From: an uncultured Oscillospiraceae bacterium
GTDB taxonomy: Bacteria > Bacillota > Clostridia > Oscillospirales > Oscillospiraceae
Direction: 5' to 3'
Length of the DNA: 13,764 nt
Assembly: GCA_934615645.1 (NCBI GenBank)
Contig: CAKTTR010000050.1
Coordinates: 1 to 13,764, forward strand
The notes under the pieces were generated by a model. The model searched no databases, was not told where the DNA came from, and saw nothing but the letters and a program-made list of their open reading frames with translations. Shown here piece by piece: positions 4,202 through 12,853 of the stretch (position 1 is the stretch's first letter; each line of letters begins with the position of its first letter). The position numbers and the translations under genes were made by a program.

Positions 4202-6220
4202 ATGGCAGTTGTGCAGATGCAGCGTATGAATATCTTCGGCTTGAAGGCCGACCGCAAGCAGATCCTGGAACGGGTCCAGCGGTGGGGCCTGATGGAGGTT
4301 GATATCCAGCTGGAAGACGCGCAGTTTTCCTGCTGCGATACGCTGGCCCAGCGGCAGCAGTTTGACCGGCAGATCCGGGCACTGCAGCAGGCGCTGGAAC
4401 TGCTGGACCGGTATGCACCGGAGAAAAAGGGCCTGGCAGGGATGCTGGGCGGAAAAACGCAGATCCCCCAGGCAGAATATGCTGCCATTGTACAGGATCA
4501 GGCGGCGGTGATGCGCAAGGCCAACGCGATGCTGGAGGAAGAGAAAAGCATCGCAGCGGACCAGGCGGCCATCGCCAAGCTGGAAGCGCAGCAGGAGAGT
4601 CTGACACCCTGGCTGGGGCTGGACGTCCCCATGAACGCCAAAGGAACGGCCCATGCGGCCTTCTTATGCGGGACGCTGCCCGGCCAATGGGACCAGCAGA
4701 CCCTGCAGACAGAGCTTGCGACCCTGGCCCCGGAGGTCGATGCTTATGACGCGGAGATCTTATTCCAGGACCGGGACCTGTGCTATCTCAGCTTTGTCGT
4801 CCTGCGGGAGCAGGCGCAGCCGCTGGAGCAGGCGCTGCGGGGCATCGGCTTCGCCCGGCCCGCCATCAGCTGCGAGAAGACCCCGGCCCAGGCGCGGGAA
4901 GATATGGCGCGCCAGGTGCAGGAGCTGGAAGAAAAAATTGCCGCGGCGCAGCAAAAGCAGGCCGCCTGCGGCCAGGAGCGCCGCGCGTTCCAGATCGCGG
5001 TAGATTATTATAAGACCCGGGCAGATAAATACGCTGTCCTGGGCAAGCTCCCCCAGAGCGCCAATACCTTCCTCATCAGCGGCTACGTGCCCATGCGGGA
5101 AGGGCAGGCGTTTGCCAAGAAATTGGAGGCGGATTTCGCCGTCTCAGCGGAGCTGGAAGAACCGGACCCGGATGCGGATGTGCCGGTGCTGCTGAAGAAC
5201 AACAAATTCGGCGCCATCTGCGAGGGCATCTTGGCCTCCTTCGGCCTGCCGGGCAAGGGGGAGATCGACCCGTCGTTTATCACGGCGTGCTTCTTCGTCT
5301 TTCTCTTCGGCCTGATGCTCTCGGACGCGGCCTACGGCCTGATCGTATCCCTGGCCTGCGGCATTTGCCTTTTGAAATTCCCGCGGATGGGCGAGAGCCT
5401 GAAAAAGAGCCTGCAGCTGTTTTTCTGGTGCGGCCTGTCCACGATCTTCTGGGGCATTATGTTCGGCGGCTATTTTGGCGACGTTGTGGATGTCGTCTCC
5501 CGTACGTTCTTCGGCAAGGAGGTCACAGTCCCGGCGGCCTGGTTCGTCCCGTTGAAGAACCCGACGCGGCTGCTGGTCTACTCCATGCTCTTTGGCCTGA
5601 TTCACCTGTTTACGGGCCTGGCCCTCAAGGGCTATCTGTATTTAAAGCAGAAAGACATCGCCGGATTCCTGTTTGACGTTGTCTGCTGGTTCTTGATGCT
5701 GGTCGGCCTTATTATCATGCTGCTGCCGACGGACCTGTTCTACGGCATCTCCCAGATGGCCTTTGTCTTCCCAGCGGGGGTTGTCACAGCTGGTAAGATC
5801 ATGGCGGCGGCGGGCGCTTTGGGCATTTTGCTTATGTCCGCCCGGGGCAAGAAGAACATCGGGCTGCGCATCGCGCTGGGCGCGTATGATCTTTATAATA
5901 TCACCGGCTGGCTCAGCGATGTCCTGTCCTATTCCCGCCTGCTGGCCCTGGGCCTGGCGACGGGCGTTATCGCCCAGGTCGTCAACCAGATGGGCAGTAT
6001 GCTGGGCGGCGGCGTCCTCGGCGCGATCGCGTTTATTGTGATCTTTATCGTCGGGCACCTGCTGAACCTGGGCATCAACCTGCTGGGCGCCTATGTCCAC
6101 ACCTGCCGTTTGCAGTACGTGGAATTCTTCGGCAAATTCTATGAAGGCACCGGCCGTGCCTTTGAACCTTTCAGAAACGACACAAAATACATTGACATTA
6201 TGGAGGTTAACGAGAAATGA
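4202..6220 (+). CDS. ntpI: V-type ATPase subunit I (membrane stator, a-subunit)
   Basis: The stator subunit that forms the ion half-channels next to the rotating K ring. The 672-residue length is normal. Residues 1 to about 355 are a soluble, largely coiled-coil arm (for example 215-255) that binds the peripheral stalks. From about 356 onward there are seven or eight membrane segments, starting at FITACFFVFLFGLMLSDAAYG. The essential membrane arginine of this family is seen as R579 in SYSRLLALGLAT. The C-terminal block RLQYVEFFGKFYEG is typical. ATG 4202 is preceded by a near-perfect GGAGGTG (4188-4194). The stop overlaps the K start by 4 bases (ATGA), which suggests translational coupling. 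Confidence 0.97.
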   Translation: MAVVQMQRMNIFGLKADRKQILERVQRWGLMEVDIQLEDAQFSCCDTLAQRQQFDRQIRALQQALELLDRYAPEKKGLAGMLGGKTQIPQAEYAAIVQDQAAVMRKANAMLEEEKSIAADQAAIAKLEAQQESLTPWLGLDVPMNAKGTAHAAFLCGTLPGQWDQQTLQTELATLAPEVDAYDAEILFQDRDLCYLSFVVLREQAQPLEQALRGIGFARPAISCEKTPAQAREDMARQVQELEEKIAAAQQKQAACGQERRAFQIAVDYYKTRADKYAVLGKLPQSANTFLISGYVPMREGQAFAKKLEADFAVSAELEEPDPDADVPVLLKNNKFGAICEGILASFGLPGKGEIDPSFITACFFVFLFGLMLSDAAYGLIVSLACGICLLKFPRMGESLKKSLQLFFWCGLSTIFWGIMFGGYFGDVVDVVSRTFFGKEVTVPAAWFVPLKNPTRLLVYSMLFGLIHLFTGLALKGYLYLKQKDIAGFLFDVVCWFLMLVGLIIMLLPTDLFYGISQMAFVFPAGVVTAGKIMAAAGALGILLMSARGKKNIGLRIALGAYDLYNITGWLSDVLSYSRLLALGLATGVIAQVVNQMGSMLGGGVLGAIAFIVIFIVGHLLNLGINLLGAYVHTCRLQYVEFFGKFYEGTGRAFEPFRNDTKYIDIMEVNEK

Positions 6221-6693
6221 ACGGTATTGTTTATGCACTGATCGGTGCTGCTTTGGCAGTTGGTCTGGCGGGCTGTGGCTCTGCCATCGGCGTAGGGATT
6301 GCGGGCCAGGCGGCCTCGGGTGTTGTTACGGTCGATCCCAGCAAATTCGCAAAGGTCCTGATCCTGCAGCTGCTGCCCGGCACCCAGGGCATCTACGGCC
6401 TGCTCGTCGGCTTTATCACGCTTTCTAAGATCGGCCTGCTGGGCGGCGGCGCAGCCAGCCTGGATGCTTCGACCGGCCTTTTGATCCTGGCGGCCTGCCT
6501 GCCCATCGCCATTGTCGGCCTCGTCTCTGGCATCCATCAGGGCAAGACGGCGGCTGCCGGCATCGGCATCGTCGCCAAGAAGCCGGAGCAGTTCGGCAAG
6601 GCCATGCTGTTCCCGGCCATGGTCGAGACGTACGCGATCCTGGCTCTGCTGATCTCGATCCTGGCTGTCTCTGCGATCAATGTAAACGTATAA
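6217..6693 (+). CDS. ntpK: V-type ATPase subunit K (proteolipid, Na+-binding rotor ring)
   Basis: The rotor-ring proteolipid, 158 residues, with four membrane helices from an internal duplication (compare GSAIGVGIAGQAASG near 21 with GLVSGIHQGKTAAAG near 101). The five Na+ ligand positions established in Enterococcus hirae NtpK are all present: L53, T56 and Q57 in the block QLLPGTQGIYG, Q108 in SGIHQGK, and E137 in MVETYAI. E137 is the single ion-carrying carboxylate, carried by the second hairpin, as in that family. This strongly predicts Na+ rather than H+ transport. GGAGGT (6202-6207) lies inside the end of subunit I. The CTGGCGGGCTGT region codes for LAGC at 17-20, which resembles a lipobox by chance but lies inside a transmembrane helix. 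Confidence 0.97.
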   Translation: MNGIVYALIGAALAVGLAGCGSAIGVGIAGQAASGVVTVDPSKFAKVLILQLLPGTQGIYGLLVGFITLSKIGLLGGGAASLDASTGLLILAACLPIAIVGLVSGIHQGKTAAAGIGIVAKKPEQFGKAMLFPAMVETYAILALLISILAVSAINVNV

Positions 6694-6717
6694 GCAGCCG
6701 TTGGGAGTGAAACGCTT

Positions 6718-7311
6718 ATGAGTGGATTGGAAAAAATCATCGGGCAGATCGACGCGCAGGCGAAGGCCGACACGGCGGAGCTGCTGCGCTGCGCCCAAGC
6801 AGATGCGGAGGAGCTCCGCAGCCAGGCGCAGGCCAGCTGCCAAGCGGAGCTGGCGCAGATCCAGGAAAGATCCACCCGGGATATCGCGGCCTGCCGCGCC
6901 CGTGCCGCTTCGGCGGTAGAGCAGCAGCGGCGCATGGCACTGCTGCAGACCAAGCAGGAGATCATCGGGCAGATGCTGCAAAGCGCGCTGCATACGCTAC
7001 AGGCGGAACCGGCAGACGCGTATTTTACCGCGATTGAGAAGCTGGTGGGGCGCTTTGCCCGGCCCCAGGCGGGGCAGATCGTCTTTTCCCAGCAGGATCT
7101 GGATCGAATGCCCCAGGATTTTGCCGCGCGGCTGAGCGCTATTGCCCAGGAAAAGGGCGGCGCGCTGACCCTCGCCCCGGCGGGGCAGGTCGTGGGTGGC
7201 GGCTTTGTCCTCGTCTACGGCGGCATTGAAGAAAACTGCACGTTCCCGGCGCTCTTTGAAGCCCGGAAAGAGGAATTGCAGGACCTGGTGCATAAGCAGC
7301 TGTTCGCATAA
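6718..7311 (+). CDS. ntpE: V-type ATPase subunit E, peripheral stalk
   Basis: A 197-residue stalk protein that pairs with the G/H-type subunit. Residues 1 to about 90 are an Ala/Gln/Glu-rich helix suited to a right-handed coiled coil. About 95-197 form the globular C-terminal domain that caps subunit B, with the conserved glycine-rich stretch GQVVGGGFVLVYGGIEEN near 155-172. ATG 6718 follows GGGAGTGA (6703-6710) at a fair spacing, 24 bases after the K stop codon. Its position between K and C is the standard one. Confidence 0.94.
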   Translation: MSGLEKIIGQIDAQAKADTAELLRCAQADAEELRSQAQASCQAELAQIQERSTRDIAACRARAASAVEQQRRMALLQTKQEIIGQMLQSALHTLQAEPADAYFTAIEKLVGRFARPQAGQIVFSQQDLDRMPQDFAARLSAIAQEKGGALTLAPAGQVVGGGFVLVYGGIEENCTFPALFEARKEELQDLVHKQLFA

Positions 7312-7334
7312 GGGCGACAGGAAAGGAGTTTTCC

Positions 7335-8309
7335 ATGTCTGATACAACATATACCTATGCGGTGGCGCAGATCCGGGCCCTGGAACTGAGTTTACTGAGC
7401 GCGGCGGATATCGAGCAGCTGGTGGCCTGCAAAAGCCAGGCTCAGTGCCTGCAGCTTCTGGCAGAAAAGGGCTGGGGCGGCAGCGAGATCCCCCAGGAGC
7501 CGGAGGCCATTTTGCAGGCCGAACGGCAAAAGGCGTGGCAGACGGTACGGGAGCTTGTCAAGGACGACGCAGCGGTGCTGGATGTGCTGTCCTACCCGGA
7601 CCTGTTTCATAACCTCAAGGCAGCGATCAAGCAGGCTTGCACGAAGGAAGCCGTGCCGGAGATCTATATCGCCGATTGCGCGATCTCCGGCGAGACGATG
7701 CAGCAGTGGCTGAGCGAGAAGGACTACGACGCCTTCCCGGAAAATATGCGCGCTGCCGCCCGGGAGGCCTTTGAGGCCCTCCTGCACACCGGTGATGGCC
7801 AGCTGTGCGATGTGATCGTCGACCGGGCTGCCCTGGTGGCGATCCGCCAGGCAGGGCAGGCGGCCTCTGAGCCGATCCTGCGGGATTACGCCGAGTCGAC
7901 CGTCGCGGTCGCAGATATCCGCATCGCGGCCCGGGGCATGAAGACCGGGAAAAACCAGGAATTCCTGCTGCGGGCGCTGGCCCCGTGTGACGCCTTCGTG
8001 CCGGAAAATCTGGCCGCGGCGGCCCTGCGGGGGACGCAGCCCCTGTGCGATTATCTGGAGAGCGCAGGCTACGGTGAGGCCGGGCAGGCGCTGCGGGAGT
8101 CCCCGGCTGCCTTTGAGCGCTGGTGTGATAACCGCATCATCGAGACCATTGAGCCGCAAAAACGCAATTCCTTTACCGCCGGCCCCCTAATCGCATATCT
8201 GCTGGGGCGGGAGAATGAGATCAAAACCGTTCGGATCATTCTGACCGGCAAGCACAACGGCCTGCCGGAGGCAGAGATCCGAGAAAGGGTAAGGAAGATG
8301 TATGGCTAA
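7335..8309 (+). CDS. ntpC: V-type ATPase subunit C (NtpC, ring adaptor)
   Basis: A 324-residue homologue of the prokaryotic V-ATPase C (eukaryotic d) subunit, the funnel-shaped adaptor that joins the central shaft (D and F) to the K ring. The family pattern seen is YAVAQIRALELSLLSAADIEQL at the N-terminus, three related helical repeats, and the C-terminal LIAYLLGRENEIKTVRIILTGK block typical of V-ATPase C. AAAGGAG (7322-7328) precedes ATG 7335. The end overlaps the start of the next gene by 8 bases, so the two are coupled. Confidence 0.95.
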   Translation: MSDTTYTYAVAQIRALELSLLSAADIEQLVACKSQAQCLQLLAEKGWGGSEIPQEPEAILQAERQKAWQTVRELVKDDAAVLDVLSYPDLFHNLKAAIKQACTKEAVPEIYIADCAISGETMQQWLSEKDYDAFPENMRAAAREAFEALLHTGDGQLCDVIVDRAALVAIRQAGQAASEPILRDYAESTVAVADIRIAARGMKTGKNQEFLLRALAPCDAFVPENLAAAALRGTQPLCDYLESAGYGEAGQALRESPAAFERWCDNRIIETIEPQKRNSFTAGPLIAYLLGRENEIKTVRIILTGKHNGLPEAEIRERVRKMYG

Positions 8310-8622
8310 AATTGCAGTAATGGGCGATTATGACAGCATCTACGGCTTTGCGGCCTTGGGGCTGGAGACCTATCCGGTGGACAGCCAGGAGCAGGGGCAC
8401 AAGCTGCTGCGCCAGCTGGCTGAGAGCGATTATGCCGTGATTTACATGACAGAAGCGCTGGCCCAGCAGCTGGCGGCGGAGGTCAGCCGGTATCGCACCG
8501 CCATGACGCCCGCCATTATCCTGATCCCCGGCGTGGCCGGGAACACGGAGCAGGGCATCCGGAGTGTCAAGCAGTCCGTCGAGAAGGCGGTCGGCTCCGA
8601 TATCCTGTTCTCCAATCAATAA
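8302..8622 (+). CDS. ntpG: V-type ATPase subunit F (NtpG, central shaft)
   Basis: A 106-residue subunit F in general V-ATPase naming, called NtpG in Enterococcus hirae. It binds subunit D in the central rotor shaft and affects coupling and activity. Family signs are the N-terminal strand KIAVMGDYDSIYGFAALG, the central ILIPGVAG block and the C-terminal helix SVKQSVEKAVGSDIL. It starts inside the last codons of subunit C; the AAGGAAG before it (8291-8297) is within that gene. Length and order match the family. Confidence 0.95.
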   Translation: MAKIAVMGDYDSIYGFAALGLETYPVDSQEQGHKLLRQLAESDYAVIYMTEALAQQLAAEVSRYRTAMTPAIILIPGVAGNTEQGIRSVKQSVEKAVGSDILFSNQ

Positions 8623-8643
8623 GAAAGGTGGGTGAGACTGCCC

Positions 8644-10398
8644 ATGAGTAAAGGTACGATCAAAAAAGTCGCCGGCCCTCTGGTCATCGCCGAGGGAATG
8701 CGCGATGCAAATATGTTCGACGTGGTGCGTGTCAGCAGCCAGCGCCTGATTGGCGAGATCATCGAGATGCACGGCGATGAGGCGTCGATTCAGGTTTATG
8801 AGGAGACTTCAGGCCTGGGCCCCGGCGAGCCGGTCGAGTCCATGGAGGTGCCCCTGTCTGTCGAGTTGGGGCCTGGCCTGATTGCCAGCATTTACGACGG
8901 CATCCAGCGCCCGCTGGATGACATTATGAAGATCTCCGGCAACAACCTCAAGCGCGGCGTCGAGGTCCCCTCGCTCAAGCGCGACCGGGTCTGGCACTTT
9001 GTCCCCGTGGCAAAGGTCGGCGACCAGGTCTCCGCCGGAGATGTCCTCGGGACTGTAGAAGAGACCGCCGCTGTGACCCAGAAGATCATGGTGCCCTACG
9101 GCGTCAGCGGCACGGTCAAGAGAATCGAAGCCGGTGATTTTATTGTCACCGATCCCATCGCGGTGCTGGACTGCGATGGAAAAGAGCGCCCTGTGACCAT
9201 GCTGCAGAAGTGGCCGGTCCGCCGGGGCCGGCCGTACCAGAAGAAGCTGCCCCCGGCAACACCGCTGGTCACAGGCCAGCGCGTCATCGACACGTTCTTC
9301 CCCATTGCCAGAGGCGGTGTGGCCGCCGTCCCCGGCCCCTTCGGCAGCGGCAAGACGGTCATTCAGCACCAGCTGGCCAAATGGGCAGAGGCGGATATCG
9401 TCGTCTACATCGGCTGCGGCGAGCGCGGCAACGAGATGACGGACGTTCTGAACGAATTCCCCGCCCTGAAGGACCCGAAGACCGGCCGTTCCCTGATGGA
9501 GCGCACGGTCCTGATCGCCAACACGTCGGATATGCCGGTCGCCGCCCGGGAGGCGTCGATCTATACCGGCATCACCATCGCCGAGTATTTCCGCGATATG
9601 GGCTATTCCGTCGCCCTGATGGCCGACTCGACGTCCCGCTGGGCTGAGGCCCTGCGTGAAATGTCCGGCCGTCTGGAAGAGATGCCCGGCGAGGAAGGCT
9701 ACCCGGCCTACCTCGGCTCCCGCTTGGCCCAGTTCTATGAACGCGCCGGCGAAGTCGTCACCCTGGGCAAGGACGCCCGGGTGGGCACCCTGTCCGTCAT
9801 CGGCGCGGTCTCGCCTCCGGGCGGCGATATCTCCGAGCCAGTCTCCCAGGCGACGCTGCGGATCGTCAAGGTCTTCTGGGGCCTGGATTCGGCCCTGGCG
9901 TATAAGCGCCATTTCCCGGCCATCAACTGGCTGACCAGCTACTCGCTGTATCTGGATTCCATGGGCAAATGGTTTGACGAAAAGGTCTCCCCCGAATGGA
10001 TGCGCTGCCGCCAGGCGATGATGAGCCTGCTGCACGACGAGGCGGAGCTGGACGAGATCGTCAAGATGGTCGGTATGGACGCCCTGTCCGCCGGTGACCG
10101 GCTGAAGATGGAAGCCGCCCGGTCCATCCGTGAGGACTTCCTGCACCAGAACTCGTTCCACGAGGTCGATACCTATTCGTCGCTGAAAAAGCAGCTTCTG
10201 ATGATGCAGCTGGTGCTGGCCTTCTACGAGCAGGCAAAGGGGGCACTGGCAACAGGCGCTTCCATTAACGATCTGTTGAGAATGCCTGTCCGCGAGCGGA
10301 TTGGTCGATTCAAGTACACGCTGGAAGAAAATCTGGATGTGGAATACGACGATATCACTGCGGCACTTTGCCATGAAATTGCTGTGTGTTGTAGCTAG
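8644..10398 (+). CDS. ntpA: V-type ATPase catalytic subunit A
   Basis: The ATP-hydrolysing (or ATP-making) subunit of the A3B3 head, 584 residues. The P-loop is canonical, GPFGSGKT with K237 and T238. The catalytic glutamate is E260 in CGERGNEM, and the Walker B aspartate is D328 in VALMADSTSRWAEALREM. The extra bulge domain that separates A subunits from F-type beta (about residues 110-190) is present. ATG 8644 is chosen because GGTGGGTGAG lies before it and because MSKGTIKKVAGPLVIAEGM matches the normal family beginning. GTG 8632 in frame lies within that binding site. It starts 21 bases after the F-subunit stop. Confidence 0.97.
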   Translation: MSKGTIKKVAGPLVIAEGMRDANMFDVVRVSSQRLIGEIIEMHGDEASIQVYEETSGLGPGEPVESMEVPLSVELGPGLIASIYDGIQRPLDDIMKISGNNLKRGVEVPSLKRDRVWHFVPVAKVGDQVSAGDVLGTVEETAAVTQKIMVPYGVSGTVKRIEAGDFIVTDPIAVLDCDGKERPVTMLQKWPVRRGRPYQKKLPPATPLVTGQRVIDTFFPIARGGVAAVPGPFGSGKTVIQHQLAKWAEADIVVYIGCGERGNEMTDVLNEFPALKDPKTGRSLMERTVLIANTSDMPVAAREASIYTGITIAEYFRDMGYSVALMADSTSRWAEALREMSGRLEEMPGEEGYPAYLGSRLAQFYERAGEVVTLGKDARVGTLSVIGAVSPPGGDISEPVSQATLRIVKVFWGLDSALAYKRHFPAINWLTSYSLYLDSMGKWFDEKVSPEWMRCRQAMMSLLHDEAELDEIVKMVGMDALSAGDRLKMEAARSIREDFLHQNSFHEVDTYSSLKKQLLMMQLVLAFYEQAKGALATGASINDLLRMPVRERIGRFKYTLEENLDVEYDDITAALCHEIAVCCS

Positions 10399-10409
10399 GA
10401 GGACCTCTG

Positions 10410-11783
10410 ATGCCGAAAGAATATAAAACCATTCAGGAAGTCGCGGGCCCGCTGATGCTGGTCCACGGCGTGGAAAACGTATTTTATGACGAGCTGGGCG
10501 AGATCGAGCTGGCCAGCGGCGAGATCCGCCGCTGCAAGGTGCTGGAGGTCAACGGCGACGACGCGCTGGTGCAGCTGTTTGAAAGCTCCACCGGTATCAA
10601 CCTCTCCAACAGCAAGGTCCGCTTCCTGGGCCGGACCATGGAGCTGGGCGTCTCGGAGGACATGCTGGGCCGCGTCTTCGACGGCCTGGGCCGCCCCATC
10701 GACGGCGGTCCTGAGATCCTGCCCGACGCCCGGATGGACATCAACGGCCTGCCCATGAACCCGGCGGCCCGGAACTACCCGCAGGAGTTTATCCAGACGG
10801 GCATCTCTGCCATCGATGGGCTGAACACGCTGGTCCGCGGCCAGAAGCTGCCGATCTTCTCGGCCTCCGGCCTGCCCCATTCGAACCTGGCGGCGCAGAT
10901 CGCCCGGCAGGCGAAGGTCCGGGGCAAGGACGAGCAGTTTGCTGTCGTCTTCGCTGCTATGGGCATCACGTTTGAAGAATCCAACTTCTTCGTTGAATCC
11001 TTCCAGGAGACCGGCGCCATCGACCGGACGGTCCTGTTCATCAACCTGGCCAACGACCCGGCCGTTGAGCGGATCGCGACGCCCCGTATGGCGCTGACGG
11101 CAGCGGAATACCTGGCCTTTGAAAAGGGGATGCACGTCCTGGTCATCCTGACGGATATCACAAACTACGCCGACGCGCTGCGTGAGATCTCCGCCGCCCG
11201 GAAGGAAGTCCCCGGCCGCCGCGGCTACCCTGGCTATATGTATACCGACCTGGCGACGCTGTACGAGCGCGCCGGCCGCCAGAAGGGGAAGGACGGCTCC
11301 ATCACCATGATCCCCATCCTCTCCATGCCGGAGGACGATAAGACCCATCCCATCCCGGACCTGACCGGCTACATCACCGAGGGCCAGGTCATACTGAGCC
11401 GCGAGCTCTACCGCAAGGGCATCATGCCGCCGATTGACGTGCTGCCGTCGCTGTCTCGTCTGAAGGATAAGGGCATCGGCGAGGGCAAGACCCGCGCTGA
11501 CCACGCCAATACCATGAACCAGCTGTTCGCGGCCTATGCCCGTGGCAAAGAGGCCAAGGAGCTCATGGTCATCCTGGGCGAAGCGGCACTGTCGGACATT
11601 GACCTCATCTACGCCAAATTTGCCGATGAGTTTGAGCGGGAGTATGTCTCCCAGGGCTTTACGACGGACCGGGATATCGAAGAAACGCTGAATATCGGCT
11701 GGAAGCTGCTGAGCATTTTGCCCCGCAGCGAGCTCAAGCGGATTGACGACAAGTATCTGGATCAGTATTACGGCAAATTCTAA
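10410..11783 (+). CDS. ntpB: V-type ATPase regulatory subunit B
   Basis: The non-catalytic partner of subunit A in the hexameric head, 457 residues. As expected for B, the P-loop is degenerate (SASGLPHSNLA near 151-161). It still supplies the arginine finger to the A active site: R350 in LPSLSRLKDKG, at the same number as the well-known E. hirae R350. ATG 10410 follows AGGAGG (10397-10402), which overlaps the stop codon of subunit A, consistent with coupled translation and equal amounts of A and B. Confidence 0.97.
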   Translation: MPKEYKTIQEVAGPLMLVHGVENVFYDELGEIELASGEIRRCKVLEVNGDDALVQLFESSTGINLSNSKVRFLGRTMELGVSEDMLGRVFDGLGRPIDGGPEILPDARMDINGLPMNPAARNYPQEFIQTGISAIDGLNTLVRGQKLPIFSASGLPHSNLAAQIARQAKVRGKDEQFAVVFAAMGITFEESNFFVESFQETGAIDRTVLFINLANDPAVERIATPRMALTAAEYLAFEKGMHVLVILTDITNYADALREISAARKEVPGRRGYPGYMYTDLATLYERAGRQKGKDGSITMIPILSMPEDDKTHPIPDLTGYITEGQVILSRELYRKGIMPPIDVLPSLSRLKDKGIGEGKTRADHANTMNQLFAAYARGKEAKELMVILGEAALSDIDLIYAKFADEFEREYVSQGFTTDRDIEETLNIGWKLLSILPRSELKRIDDKYLDQYYGKF

Positions 11784-11810
11784 GCCGCAAGGCAGAAAGA
11801 GGTGACGTCA

Positions 11811-12503
11811 GTGGCGACGACCCAAGTGAACCCCACAAGAATGGAGCTGACACGTCTCAAAAAGAAGCGCACCACGGCGGTGCGTGGGCATAAACTGCTG
11901 AAGGATAAACGCGATGAGCTGATGCGCCAGTTTCTGGACCTGGTCCGGGAGAATATGGCGCTGCGGCAGAAGGTCGAGGCCGGGATCCGCGCGGCCAATA
12001 CGAATTTTGTGATGGCCAAGGCCGCCATGTCCGAGGCGACGCTGCGCACGGCACTGATGTGCCCGAAGCAGGAGGTCAGTCTGGATGTCAGCAGCCGGAA
12101 CGTCATGAGCGTGGATGTGCCGGTGTTTGGCTACCGGACCCGTACGGCGGACGAGAATGACATCTACTCCTACGGCTTTGCCTTTACGACCCAGGACCTG
12201 GACGGCGCGGTACAGTCGCTGGCCCAGATCCTGCCGGATATGCTGCGCCTGGCCGAAGTGGAAAAATCCTGCCAGCTTATGGCCGAGGAGATCGAAAAGA
12301 CCCGCCGCCGCGTCAATGCGCTGGAGCATGTCATCATCCCGGAGACGGAGAAGAATATCAAGTTTATCACCATGAAGCTGGATGAGAACGAGCGCAGCAC
12401 CCAGATCCGCCTGATGAAGGTCAAGGATATGATGCTGGAGCAGACGCATCATTACAGCCAGAAGCAGCAGGGTTACGCTGTCGAGATCGAGACGGATCCC
12501 TGA
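11811..12503 (+). CDS. ntpD: V-type ATPase subunit D, central shaft
   Basis: The rotor-shaft subunit, 230 residues, made of long N- and C-terminal helices forming the antiparallel coiled coil inside the A3B3 head. The family beginning VNPTRMELTRLKKKRTTAVRGHKLLKDKRDELM is clear, as is the C-terminal helix RRVNALEHVIIPETEKNIKFI. I chose GTG 11811 since AGAGGTGA (11798-11805) is 5 bases before it; the earlier in-frame GTG at 11802 lies within this binding site. It is the last gene of the operon: the terminator follows 24 bases after the stop, and no NtpH or NtpJ homologue follows. Confidence 0.95.
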   Translation: MATTQVNPTRMELTRLKKKRTTAVRGHKLLKDKRDELMRQFLDLVRENMALRQKVEAGIRAANTNFVMAKAAMSEATLRTALMCPKQEVSLDVSSRNVMSVDVPVFGYRTRTADENDIYSYGFAFTTQDLDGAVQSLAQILPDMLRLAEVEKSCQLMAEEIEKTRRRVNALEHVIIPETEKNIKFITMKLDENERSTQIRLMKVKDMMLEQTHHYSQKQQGYAVEIETDP

Positions 12504-12526
12504 GCTCCGAGCCAATTGCATTTTCC

Positions 12527-12555
12527 AAAAACCCCGGCCCAGCGCCGGGGTTTTT
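12527..12555. terminator. Terminator of the V-ATPase operon, bidirectional shape
   Basis: Seen directly: aaaaaccccggc (12527-12538) pairs perfectly with gccggggttttt (12544-12555) around the loop ccagc. The stem carries an A run on the left and a T run on the right, so it can work in both directions. It lies directly after subunit D and closes the operon. Confidence 0.93.
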
Positions 12556-12817
12556 GCCTATGTAAAACCGCCTGGAAAATGGCGGCAGAGATGTTAAATC
12601 CAGCGAAAAAAACGGGCGGCGCTATCGTCTGGCGCGCATCACGCCTGGTGGACTTCTTTCGGCGAAAACGGCCAAAATTTATGAGAAGAGCCAAAAAATT
12701 TTTAGGATTCTCAATAAAAAACAGAGGTGCTATTGTGCGTTTTCACAAAGAAAGTCGCCCATTTGCACAAATTGAAAATGTAAAATTAGCTATTTTAAAC
12801 AATGTGAAATTGCTATA
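12556..12817. other. Intergenic stretch, increasingly AT-rich, no gene recognised
   Basis: No recognisable gene. A weak hairpin CCGCC/GGCGG lies at 12568-12585. An imperfect one with GAGAA/TTCTC ends surrounds an A5/T5 core near 12681-12711. An open frame of 101 codons (12516-12821) overlaps the terminator, is rich in Lys and Arg, has no good ribosome binding site and looks accidental. The AT-rich DNA just before 12818 may help RNA polymerase as an UP-like element. AAATTAGCTAT (12783-12793) and AAATTGCTAT (12807-12816) are near-repeats that could be regulator sites. Confidence 0.4.
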
Positions 12818-12846
12818 TTGACAAGCTGAAAAAACACTGCTAAAAT
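12818..12846 (+). promoter_or_regulatory. Near-consensus promoter of the ribokinase gene
   Basis: Seen directly: a perfect -35 TTGACA (12818-12823), a 17-base spacer and -10 TAAAAT (12841-12846), preceded by TGC to give an extended -10. The predicted start is near 12853, leaving an untranslated leader of about 128 bases. A small dyad ACTGC (12836-12840) with GCAGT (12848-12852) frames the -10 and could be an extra operator. Confidence 0.85.
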
Positions 12847-12853
12847 TGCAGTA

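Noticed and set aside
6250..6285. Lipoprotein signal suggested by LAGC at the N-terminus of subunit K.
   Set aside because: The cysteine lies inside the first transmembrane helix of a proteolipid. The family is not processed by the lipoprotein signal peptidase, and the Arg/Lys-rich n-region is missing.
12516..12821. 101-codon + strand frame between the V-ATPase operon and the ribokinase gene.
   Set aside because: It begins upstream of and runs through the intrinsic terminator, would need its own promoter there, and its Lys/Arg-rich product looks accidental.
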